From Bemisia tabaci (Eukaryota; Arthropoda; Insecta; Hemiptera; Aleyrodidae), in NCBI RefSeq assembly GCF_918797505.1, contig NC_092796.1, positions 56,946,851 through 57,010,850 of the forward strand: 64,000 bases of DNA, given 5' to 3'. Shown piece after piece: positions 54,938 through 64,000 of the stretch. Position 1 is the stretch's first letter, and every line of letters begins with the position of its first letter. The notes beneath the pieces were generated by a model. The model did no database searches. It was not told the origin of the DNA and saw only the letters and a program-made list of their open reading frames with translations. The translations under genes and the position numbers were made by a program.

Positions 54938-55235
54938 GTGTTGTATCGTCTATTTTCGATTTTTTGGAGAGAGCTGGGTTTTGAAAGACGCGACGACAAG
55001 AATACTGGAAGCATCCACACAAACCGGCCTTTGTGCGTGTGAGAGAGTAGCTCTTTGGTAGCGCATTATAAGGGATGAAGATTTTACACCCCCGTTTATG
55101 AGAGTGGAAACTTTAGATTTACCACTTTTCTTTTCCATGGCGGCGCGGCGCGGGCGCGGAATATTGTGAGAAAAGAAGAACTTTGGAGGATTGTAGATCG
55201 GCCGATTAGGAGGCAAAAACAAACTGAAGCGTCAA

Positions 55236-55276
55236 CCAAGACCCCCTGCTCCCCCCTGCTCCCCCTGCTCCCCCCT
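55236..55276. repeat. C-rich tandem (CCCCCTGCT)n
   Basis: CCCCCTGCT or CCCCCCTGCT is repeated about four times. Confidence 0.6.
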
Positions 55277-55530
55277 CAACCCCTACTCTTCCTGCCGCGC
55301 GCTACCCTCACATTCATTTACCCGTCTGTTTGGGTTGAGGATAGGGGTTTCGCGTTCACTTTGGTTAATCAAACGTGAAATTCATTGTGCTACTTGTGTG
55401 CTCGAGAACTCTAAATTTTTGGCGTCGAAATTGCCCGTGCGTCAGCTCGCTAGCTTCCCGCTCCCCAGCTCTACCGAGTGTTGCCAAATTTAGGAAAAAC
55501 TCACGAGCAATTACCTCCATTTTATCGTTT

Positions 55531-55738
55531 CCCTCACGAAAGAATGTAACTGCGTTGCGATGTTGCGAAAATTACCCTCATCGATTTTATTTTTACCAAG
55601 AGAATTTTGGGTATTTCCAACTGAAACTTCCACTGATTTTTCTTCTGATTTCATGCCAAAATCAATCATAGAAAAGTGAACTGTTTGAGTCAGTTTAGCA
55701 ACCTTGGAATAGAGTTACATTCTTTCGTCCGGAAAAGG
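55531..55738. mobile_element. Family P inverted-repeat element, copy 3
   Basis: CCCTCACGAAAGAATGTAAC..GCGATGTTGCG pairs with TAGCAACCTTGGAATAGAGT..TACATTCTTTCGTCCGG. Interior TGTTTGAGTCAGTTTAGC matches copy 2. Confidence 0.7.
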
Positions 55739-56348
55739 ACGATTTGAGGGGCTTCGAAGGGCAAGTAGGATAGGTGCAATTCATGCTATTTCAAGAAATA
55801 CGTATTAAAATTAAAAAGATAATCATGAACATGAACAATATTAAATTGTATTTAACTGGAAGCCATACCGCCTTGGCAGCCATGTAAGCCCTGATCCTTC
55901 ATATAAGTTAGAGAGTGTACTCAAAGGTTGGCAACCCATCTTTAGCTCCGGGTTTGTTTTTCATTTTCGCGGCTTTGTTTGCCTTACATTTTTTCCTCAC
56001 CTATTTCAGAATCCCTTGTTAGGAGCCAAGTTAGTGTAAAGTATTCCGCTCTGACTCGGAAAATTTCCTCACAGCATCGGATCAGCCAGGTGTTATGAGA
56101 ATAACTCTTGTTTCGAAAGTTCCATATATTTCTTTAATATCCAGATCAAAAACTTTGCAGTGACCTGGTTGCAGTCAAACAATGCCGAACAACACCGGAT
56201 TGCTGCGCCCATAACGCGAGGAAATGGGCTAATTTTCTTGTTTCTTCAATATAGATGACATTTTTGCATGTGCGTTTGCCATGTTGCCGATGTAGATCAA
56301 AACTTCTAACGACGGTTTTACGAAAATATAGTCATGCTTCATTGTTGA
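55739..56348. other. Gene-free intronic stretch
   Basis: No recognised feature. Confidence 0.35.
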
Positions 56349-56445
56349 TGGGATTTGCCTGAGGAGCTCTGGCAGGATCGCTGTCAGTGGCGGTTGGGTG
56401 TCGCAGAGCGCACGGAAGCGCTATAAGAGAGACATGCTAGTAGTT
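56349..56445 (+). pseudogene. RTE-like LINE 3' terminus
   Basis: A frame of 25 codons ends at TAA 56424-56426 and reads DLPEELWQDRCQWRLGV then AERTEAL. This is the same C-terminus as the LINE at 24310-24895 (WRLGIAERQRAL). It is followed by a short tail, GAGAGACATGC. Upstream it is cut by a stop and unrelated sequence. Confidence 0.75.
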
Positions 56446-57509
56446 TGTTCTTTCCAGACCGTAAAGCTTTTGAGCTAAAGGAAGAAATTGAGGTGAGGAA
56501 AATTGAAGATCTACAATAGAATTTCATTTTTACTTCCTCTTTTTCTTGTTTTCTTATTCTCTTTTTTATGGCATTTTATCAAGTGAGTATATAGAAAGTG
56601 ACGTTTAGGAGCAGAATCGAGCGTGTCTTATTTAAAATGCCGCCGGTGCTTCTTACTTACTTTTCATGTTTCCTCTCATTTCAGAGTTTCATTTAATCGT
56701 TTTCTCCGAAAAATGCCGTTGAAAATTGGTGCCGGAGCCTAACGAACACTGCGGACGCATGACCGTAGACGTGTAGAAATGTAAAAAACCAAAATTACAA
56801 CAGATCCTAAGTGACGCAAATCTCCCGGTAGAAACTTCAAAAAACACGTCGAAATGATGTAATGGAATATCGTAGTGTCTGTTTTTAATCACTAGTGGGA
56901 ATGACACCAATTTAAATGCGAATCTGAGTATGGACCAAAAATTATGGGATGGTGTAAGAAGCTTCGTACAGCTACCGCACAAGATCCCACGGCATAGAAT
57001 GCTTGACCAGCTTAAGTAGGATCAAAACATGCAAAAGCACTGTGAAAACGTTTAATGATAAAAACCTTTCAGTTTTCCATAATTTTCACATTAGAATGCA
57101 GAGGGCAACGTAATGTGAGTAGCAACTGAAAACATTAGTGCCCTTTCACATTTTCCTGTACCCACTATTTAACTTCTCACACGGTTCAACCCTGTGCGAT
57201 ACATTTTGTGAGAGCAGCTATTTCGGAACACATTAAACACACCCGTAAGATAAATTCGATGGAATTGACGATTAGTTTTTGAATACAAAAATGTTTCACC
57301 ATTTCTAAAAAGCTTCTATATCTCTTGCAAACTATGATGGTGAACCCTAACTCAGTGTAACTTTCCATAAAAAAAAGTTACAATGAGCAAACAATTATAA
57401 AATATTGACAAAAATCAAAACAATCGTTAACTTGCCTCCCGAATTTGAATGGCGCAACACCTAATCGGCAGCTAAGAGTGGCGAGCATTGCGAGTTCACG
57501 CCTCACACC
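56446..57509. other. Gene-free intronic stretch
   Basis: AT-rich. Nothing recognised. Confidence 0.35.
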
Positions 57510-57650
57510 ATGGCGCCTTCAATTTTGCACATGCAACACGGTCATCCATCAAGCGCGAATAGTTGTATCTCTGCACCGTCATAAACGCTGATCCGTTGCT
57601 TTATCTATTTCCATGTTGTGTTGATTCCGTTTGTCTTTATTTGCATGGGT
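57510..57650. repeat. Family Q half copy
   Basis: GGCGCCTTCAATTTTGCACA..TGCAACACGGTCATCCATCA and GAATAGTTGTATCTCTGCAC..CGTCATAAACG match the right arm of the foldback at 43099-43515. Confidence 0.7.
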
Positions 57651-57837
57651 GCTTGAAGGGTGAATGATGGTAATTACACGCAGAAAAAAGTGCAGCTAAA
57701 ATTATCTTTAACGCCTCCCATTTCCTTAAAATCGAGTTTGAAAAATAATAAAGCAGACCAAATGGATACTTTATGTTTTCAATCATAACAAACTCAATTA
57801 AATATTCCAAATAAATATGATAGCTATTATTGAAACC

Positions 57838-58008
57838 AGATGGTTGATTATCTCGCAGAAAACAGAAATTGCCTCTTAGAATAAAAATTTGTATCAGTAA
57901 AAATTGTGTAATGTAATGTGTAGACGGTTGATTATCACGCAGAAAACAGAAATTGTGTCACAGAATAAAACTTTTCATCGGTAAAAATTGTGTAATGTAA
58001 TGTATGTA
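57838..58008 (+). repeat. 84-bp tandem duplication
   Basis: GGTTGATTATCTCGCAGAAA at about 57842 and GGTTGATTATCACGCAGAAA at about 57926 start two copies. Each ends AAAAATTGTGTAATGTAATG. Confidence 0.8.
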
Positions 58009-58328
58009 AAGAGATTAGTTACGTCCTAAAATCTCGAATTTGGCGTTGCAAGGCAAAATACCGTAAGTTTGGAAAAGAGAAAAATTAAATCTCTACTTCA
58101 TGGCTTGAAGGCATTAACTTTGTATCATTTGACGCGAGAACGCTAAAAAATCCAAACATTGACCCCTAGCGCTCTGCAGCTGTTTAAAGTTTGGGATAGA
58201 AAATTGGAGATTTGAGGAAACCGCCATTAAAATATGCCGGAGCTATTGACAGTCTTTGGAGTGATTCACGTAAAACTTATTCTCTAAATGCCGGATAAAT
58301 CACACTTATTCTCTGGCTCATACTTCCA
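58009..58328. other. Gene-free intronic stretch
   Basis: Nothing recognised. Confidence 0.3.
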
Positions 58329-58808
58329 TGCCGACGAGAAACGGCGATATGAACCTTCAAACGTTGCCAAATTTCATTTGATAAGGTACGATTTCTTAGG
58401 GATATCTGTAAATAGCTTTTTACAATTTTCAAACAATTCTGTTCTCAGTTACATAAAAGTTATCTGAAAACAAGAAGAAATATTCATAACTGCGTTCTTA
58501 AAAATGAAAATAAAAATTCGGGGGCTTAGAGTACCCATATAAGAAAAATGTGGCCATTTGTGTGCCCTTTTTTGAATATGTTCTAAAATATATCCTGCTG
58601 TGAAACTCTTTACAATCGTAAGTAATTAGACGAGACGGCAACTCCATAACAAATAAATTTTGTAAATTTGGCGGAAAAATGTTAGCAACTTTCATGAAGA
58701 ATAAGAGGATAAAGATAAATATTCATAATTTTCCCAGAAAATTCGGTTTAATTGAAGGAGATATGGCAACGCCTGGAGGTTCATACAGCGTTCTTCCTTA
58801 GCACGACC
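58329..58808. mobile_element. Family A MITE, copy 10, expanded by internal sequence
   Basis: The left TGCCGACGAGAAACGGCGAT..ATGAACCTTCAAACGTTGCC and right GGAGGTTCATACAGCGTTCT..TCCTTAGCACG are family A ends. They are 480 bp apart, with about 210 bp of unrelated DNA (about 58500-58705) in the middle. Confidence 0.6.
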
Positions 58809-59212
58809 GTATAGGGTCGCTCTGTTTTCCCTTAGACTCCTTTGCCTATCAATTTCAATGATGAGTCCGGAGTCCTTCCGGGACCTCCATAGTAGGGACA
58901 AGCGCTTCCAGGACTTTATGTCCACCTACCTTCCGTCCATTAAATAAATGTCCATCGCCATTTATGTCCACTAAACGTTAAGTCCAGTCTTTATTAAGTC
59001 CACATGATTTAATGTGATTTAATGTATTATTACAATTTATCTTATTTTATTTTTATTTTTTTTCATTTTTTTATTTTTATTAAACCAAAATTAATTTTAT
59101 GCGATTCCAGTTTCAGAATCGCTGCATCGTTTAAAAGTCGTTCGAGTTTCGGCATCGTTGCAATTAAGATACACATTTACCCTTTAGTTATCGTAAATAA
59201 CTCTTGCATTGC
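58809..59212. other. Gene-free stretch
   Basis: GTCCA/ATGTCC motifs recur at 58917-59003, followed by a T-rich tract (59038-59080). A small family J-like piece (TGCCTATCAATTTCAATGAT) lies near 58842. Confidence 0.35.
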
Positions 59213-59355
59213 TTTTGGTGCAATGCGAGAAGTATTCATGCAGTCTAGTAGGCGTTAACATGCGCTTGACGCCGACCGCACTGTTTGGCGCAATGCATGA
59301 AGTATTCCTGCAGTCTTGCAGGCGCTGATATGAGTTTGACGCCAACCGCACCGCC
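59213..59355 (+). repeat. 70-bp direct tandem repeat of the GCAATGCGTGAAG module
   Basis: GCAATGCGAGAAGTATTCAT..GCAGTCTAGTAGGCG (59220) and GCAATGCATGAAGTATTCCT..GCAGTCTTGCAGGCGC (59290) are 70 bp apart. Both are followed by TTGACGCC.ACCGCAC. It is related to the modules at 3965-4056 and 53970-54160. Confidence 0.8.
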
Positions 59356-59404
59356 GTATTCGGCGCGGTTGTTTGAACTCGCGTTAGGATAATCGCGGCA
59401 TCGA

Positions 59405-59958
59405 ACAATGGACCACTAGACAAGGTACGAATTTCAGCATTCTGATACATGTTTCTCAACCAAAATTTCACGTAGAACACGATGCGCACAACGAAAATTA
59501 CCAAAATCAACTCCTGACGAAGATATTTAATGATTCTTGATGCGTGAATTCAAACCACCCGCTCATGAAAACTCGATGCTCTACGTGATTCACATCGCGC
59601 GCTAAATGTTTATCATGACAGTCTCTGCGATGTAAAAATCTTCAACTTCAATCTTGACACTTTGGCTCAGCTATAGCAAATTACCAATAGTTTGAACAAC
59701 ACATGATGGAAAATGAACATTGCTCGATTGAGAAGCTTGCTGAAACCGTTGTAGTGCGCGATTTGACTCACGTAGAGCTTTGAGTTTCTTGTGAGCGGGC
59801 AGTTCAAATTCCTCGTAATCAGTGCGAAATAAAAACGTTAATATCTTCGTTAGAAGTTGATTTCGGTAATTTTCGTAGTGTGAATCGTGTTCTACGTGAA
59901 ATTCTGGTTAAGAAACATGTATCAGATTGCTTAAATTCGTACCTTGTCTAGTGGTCCA
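59405..59958. mobile_element. Family D element, copy 3
   Basis: TGGACCACTAGACAAGGTAC..GAATTTCAGCATTCTGATAC and AGATTGCTTAAATTCGTACC..TTGTCTAGTGGTCCA are the ends. The interior runs in the opposite orientation to copy 2. The right end directly abuts family G copy 3. Confidence 0.9.
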
Positions 59959-60100
59959 TTGGACTGCATTTTGCAATTTGGAACTATAAATTCTGGCTCA
60001 TCTGAGAAACACTTATCTACATGACGAAACTAATGGCACATACGTTATTTTTAAACCGGGCCAGAATTTATAGTTCCAAATTGCAAAATGCAGTCCAATT
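59959..60100. mobile_element. Family G inverted-repeat element, copy 3
   Basis: TTGGACTGCATTTTGCAATT..TGGAACTATAAATTCTGGC is the inverse of GCCAGAATTTATAGTTCCAA..ATTGCAAAATGCAGTCCAA. 142 bp with nearly perfect termini. Confidence 0.9.
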
Positions 60101-60224
60101 GGGCTAAATAGGCCCATGTTGTGTTTTGACGCCGTACGAGCACCCCAACGTTGACTCGCTTCTCCCGATAAAACAATTTCTCTGAGAAAAGTTAGTAAAG
60201 TTCTAAGTGTTCGCTTTTTTAGAT

Positions 60225-60540
60225 TAAATGAACTATTAAACAAGGTACAATTTAACACTCTCATACATGATTCTTCATTAAAATTTCACGTAGAACACGA
60301 TTCGCGCAGCGAAAACTACTGAAATCAACTTCTAGCTAAGATTTTATCGTTTTTATTGAGGGGAACTTTAAATTGCCCGGTCACAAGAAAAGCAAACTCA
60401 TACGAAAGTTGAATTGCGCACTAAAACGGCTTTAGCAGACTACTCAATCGAGCATTGTTTCTTTCCCACATTGTGTTGTTCAAAGTGTGTACAGTTTGAG
60501 CTGAGCGTCAAGATTGAGGTTGGCATATTTTCATATTACC
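60225..60540. repeat. Family D left-part fragment
   Basis: AACTATTAAACAAGGTACAA..TTTCACGTAGAACACGATTC and GACTACTCAATCGAGCATTG follow the left and central parts of family D. The right arm is missing. Confidence 0.6.
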
Positions 60541-60604
60541 GAGACTGACACAGTGAAGTTCGGCGTGCAATTTAACCCAAATAAATTATCCAATATATTT
60601 TTCA

Positions 60605-60814
60605 ATTTTTCTTTAGTTTTCAAATGGAAAACTACTCGACGTCAATTTTTGAAAATCTCTGTGTTTTATCCTCTCCGTGGAGCAGAAACTCTGAGAACTC
60701 TGTGAAAACTTCAAGGGATGATATTGATTTGTTCTCCTTCAAAAAAATAAAATAGGAGCAGAGATTTTTAAACACCGCAACCGAGATACGTGGTTTGGGC
60801 GTTTCACCTTCGAT
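60605..60814. repeat. Family B right part, abutting family A copy 11
   Basis: GGAAAACTACTCGACGTCAA..TTTTTGAAAATCTC and CCGAGATACGTGGTTTGGGC..GTTTCACCTTCGAT are family B blocks. The left terminus is absent. Two bases separate it from the next element. Confidence 0.7.
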
Positions 60815-60816
60815 CC

Positions 60817-61068
60817 TGCCGTGCTAAGGAAAAACTCCGTATGAACCTTCAGGCGTTGCCGAATTTCCTTTTTAATAAAACGCAAATTTCCTGATTAAAT
60901 TATAAATATTTTCCTCCTAATTTTTCAGATTATTTCGTCCGCAATCTCACCTAAAGATTCAGAAAATTCAAAGAAAAAATATTCATAACTTTCCTGAAAA
61001 ATAAACATTTTATCGAAGGAAATTTGGCAACTCTCGAATGTTCATACGGCATTCTTCCTTAGCACGGC
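60817..61068. mobile_element. Family A MITE, copy 11
   Basis: TGCCGTGCTAAGGAAAAACT..CCGTATGAACCTTCAGGCG and CGAATGTTCATACGGCATTC..TTCCTTAGCACGGC are the ends. 252 bp. Confidence 0.9.
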
Positions 61069-63039
61069 TGGATATGAGTCGCGCTTCTTTTTTAAACTTC
61101 TTGACAATATCAGGCAAATTTCAAAGAACATCTGAAGCGTTTTTGTTTTGTTTTTTTTTTCAAAACAACGGTATGAAAAATGAGGAAAGCTAATTTTCAT
61201 CCCAATACTTCTTCATTCTCCGTAGTGAAGAGGTTAGGCGAGCATTACCTTTATGCTGCCCGGAGAGGCACCGAAAAGTACCCTCTAAGCAATTTGCGGG
61301 AGTTTCCTGAGCAGTTCGGAGGCTCTGACTAAGCTCGTACTTAAAATGTAGCGTTAACTAACTACATAATTACCATTACATTAGGCGTAAAATTTCACCG
61401 AGAGCCTAATGGTTTGAAGTGAGACCTTGAGAGATCTTCATTCGGGGCCTTAAGTTGGGAGCGGGATGCACGTAAAGTTAAGGAACTGCTCCGCGCGTAA
61501 AAGTTCACTTGATTCAGTTGACGTAATTACATTCGGCGCTTTGTTTGTCGTGAGGATGATGGTAGTGGATGGCCCGTAATTGAATTAACGTCGGTGTAAC
61601 GCTACCGCGGAATCCCTTTTCTCTGAGAGCTTATCGCTCGGCGCGATGGAACATTACAAGTTTCACTTGTCTCCCGCAGTGTTCCCTGTTCCTGCTCCCC
61701 ATTTTCGAACAAGGAACGCATCCTGTACGCGCCTACGGAAAAGTTTACGTTATGAGCCCGAATTTCCGCTGGTAATAGATGCGGGGTAAGATGCGTGCAC
61801 GGGCGGAACTAGGGGGCAAAGGGCTTTGCCCTCCCAAGAAATGTGAGGGATTTTACTACGTAAGTGCGTGACGTATCTTTCATCTTAAAATTGGGATCGG
61901 ATCAGTTTTTCGCAGAGAATTGCGGAAAACGGGTCGCTAAACCATGAACAAACTTTGACTGGTGGATACATGTTTCCGAAGGTAAATAACCCGTAGAACA
62001 CGATGCGCACATTAAAAACGCGAGGAAGTGACTCAGACATCGTGAAATGCGCATTTCAATAGTTGCAACTTTTTTGCAAAATTAAAACGCTTCAGTTTTG
62101 CGCCAAACCGAATAATGTCATTCGGCTCCAATCAGAAGTGAGCACAAGTTTCTGCAACTTCCGTTAAATATCTCTCTACTCCTCGTACATGAAAATAATG
62201 GGAATGTTAAAACTATGTCTTCACAATCAAAGAATCGAATATCATTCATGTTTTCTGTAGGAGACATTTTAAGATAATTTTAGGCGCATTCCGAATATAT
62301 AAAATTTCGTTCACAGTCCAACGAATGCTGATTTGTGGTGATTCTGCAGTTTTTGTTCAGGAAAAAGCGTCATCTTCAATTGAGAATAAATTCTGGTAAA
62401 TATCAAACTCAACTTGGTGAACAAGACCCCTCGGAAAAAATTGGAAGTGCTATTCATATTTGCCTATGGGTAGACCGATGTGCATGGGAATGGTCTGAGA
62501 GAGGGTTCAATTGTGTGATGATGGAGAAATATTTGAGGTCTCGAAATAGGAAGCTAGGAAGCAGCGAATATTGACTTTCAAATGCCAGTTGCCATATCTC
62601 TCCATCGGCTTGACTTTAATTGACGATGCATCCTACTACTAAGTGTCTGCATGCGGCTTTGGCTACCCGATCAAATGCGAGCAAACCGAAGGGCCATTGA
62701 TGACTCGAAATTGCTCCACCGAACGATCAAAGGACTGACAGTATCATCGATGATCTTGAAGCATGTTCTGAAAGCGTATCAGGTTCGGCAAAAGTTATTC
62801 TCGTGAGTTCAACTCTCCTTTTTAGTCTTGAACAATTTCCGGTGCAGGAATAGTTGTTCTTTTAGAAAAGTTGACATTTACAGAAAAAATCCATGACGAC
62901 AAATCTCACGTTCTAGCTATGGGAAAGTTTGTTGTCTTGTCCTTTTTCTTAAATTTCTTTTTTTCATAAATTTAAAAAGAGCGCATAATTCTTTGACAAC
63001 AGTAGATGGGCGTCCGTTAGCCTTCAAGAGCATTCGCGA
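61069..63039. other. Gene-free stretch
   Basis: 61200-61800 is moderately GC-rich but shows no recognised exon. GGGCGGAACTAGGGGGCAAA at about 61802 resembles one end of a common hAT-type element; no partner end was found. A family D-like piece (GATACATGTTTCCGAAGG, GTAGAACACGATGCGCAC) lies at 61965-62010. Confidence 0.35.
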
Positions 63040-63125
63040 ATGGCAGGTGCAGCCAGAGCAACTATACGTGCTTGCTGGTAGCCCAAATTGCATATCTGTC
63101 CAATTTGAAGGCGTTTTTCCTGAGC
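63040..63125. repeat. Family Q fragment
   Basis: GAGCAACTATACGTGCTTGC, CCCAAATTGCATATCTG and CAATTTGAAGGCG are diverged Q-arm blocks. Confidence 0.4.
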
Positions 63126-63128
63126 GCA

Positions 63129-63665
63129 ATGGACCGGTAGACCAGGTGTGAATTTAAGCATTCTGAAACATGTTTCTTAACTAAAGTTTCGCGTAAAATT
63201 CAATTCACACAACGAAATTTACTGGAAGTAACCCTTAACAAAGATATTATAACGATTAAAGTTTACGTTGGTCACGAGACATTTGAAATCCCTACTCAGA
63301 AGAAAGACGATTGTCCTCTTGAATCAAATTCCGCACTGCGACAGTTTTGGCAGGCTTCTTAATCATACAATGTTCCCTCCACACCTGGTGTTGTTAAAAT
63401 GTTAACAACGTGCAACACCAAAGCCGAAGCACCAATATCGAGGCTACCATCTTTTCATACCGCAGAGACTCTTAGAGTAACGTTTAGTGCGTGATTTGTC
63501 TCAGGTAGACTTTTGTTTTTCCATGAACAGAGAGTTTGAATTTACGCACCAAAATACGTTTAAAAGCTTAGTTGAAAGTTGGTTTTAGTAATTTTCGACG
63601 CACGAATTGTATCCAGCGTCAAATTTTAGCTAATAAAATTAATTAAAAACCTTAAATTCGTACCG
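63129..63665. mobile_element. Family D element, copy 5
   Basis: TGGACCGGTAGACCAGGTGT..GAATTTAAGCATTCTGAAAC at the left and AAAACCTTAAATTCGTACCG at the right are D ends. The right terminus is incomplete (it lacks TTGTCTAGTGGTCCA). Confidence 0.75.
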
Positions 63666-63874
63666 TAAAAAAAGATGAGCCCAATGTGGGAGATACCACG
63701 GTATGGACCATCATAAGAGATGACATCATACACCGTATTTTTTTATAAGCAATATTTCTTCGTTAGTTTGCTCTTCGATCATTGAAGTTTGAACAGATCT
63801 TCTTCAATAATGCTATAGTATATAACCTTATACTGGAAAAACACGATTCTGCGACTAGCGCAACTGACCTATTC

Positions 63875-64000
63875 TGCCGTGCTAAGGAAAAACGGAGTAA
63901 CAGTATTCGAGAGTTGCCGAATTTCTCCAAATAAAAAATGCATGCTTGAGGAAAGTTATGCATATTTTTTCGTGAAACTTTCAGATATGTTGGATCAAAT
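63875..64000. mobile_element. Family A MITE, copy 12, cut by window edge
   Basis: TGCCGTGCTAAGGAAAAACG..GAGTAACAGTATTCGAGAG begins a family A element. Interior AGGAAAGTTATGCATATTTT and TGAAACTTTCAGATA match the reverse orientation. It continues beyond 64000. Confidence 0.75.

Noticed and set aside
62881..62918. ACAG followed by a frame containing MTTNL, resembling the next receptor exon (QIMTTNL)
   Set aside because: The frame reads KKSMTTNLTF then stop. It lacks NLKNQ before and the Trp-Val-Glu after, and has no splice donor at the right distance, so the match is chance.
1..64000. Bacterial or endosymbiont origin of the window
   Set aside because: No dense gene arrangement. The receptor exon has eukaryotic splice sites, and MITEs and RTE remnants are spread throughout.

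Overview
The window looks like nuclear DNA of a repeat-rich arthropod. It is AT-rich, has no operon-like gene packing, and is crowded with short inverted-repeat elements, homopolymer runs and truncated retroelements. The only recognisable host gene is an insect-type nicotinic acetylcholine receptor (nAChR) alpha subunit on the + strand. The repeat landscape reminds me of a hemipteran, possibly a whitefly such as Bemisia tabaci. That is a recollection, not something the sequence proves. All coordinates were read by eye; repeat ends may be off by 5-15 bases.

Region 1-39.5 kb has no exon I can defend. It holds dispersed non-autonomous elements, named here by letter: family A (about 250 bp, ends TGCCGTGC/GCACGGCA), B (ends in GACGGTGAAAC), C (ends CACRGTGGATCGAG), D (about 550 bp, ends TGGACCAC/GTGGTCCA), E (about 500 bp with a large central hairpin), F, G, H, I, J, K, P, Q, several single foldbacks, a 5'-truncated RTE-like LINE at 24.3-24.9 kb, and a degenerate 20-bp/140-bp tandem array at 34.8-35.7 kb. 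Many elements are nested in others.

At 39,548-39,665 there is a probable 5'UTR plus signal-peptide exon of the nAChR gene. It ends at a GC donor (AG|GCAAGT) and is followed by an intron of about 13.3 kb full of repeats (39.7-52.9 kb). The second coding exon, 52,952-53,091, is 140 bp and encodes the mature N-terminus ([20 protein letters not shown]...LSQLIDV). It ends at a GTGAGT donor. The rest of the window (53.1-64 kb) is read as the next intron. The expected short downstream exon was not found, so the gene runs off the right edge.

Both nAChR introns carry hAT-like elements. Those at 47,957-49,202 and 53,624-54,331 have exact 8-bp target duplications, and one family A copy further left also does. 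The most distinctive structure is a roughly 40-nt module (GCAATGCGTGAAGTAT..TTGTAGGCGC). It occurs twice as a near-perfect 46-bp-arm palindrome and twice as direct tandem repeats in other contexts. No rRNA, tRNA, CRISPR array or viral gene could be supported.
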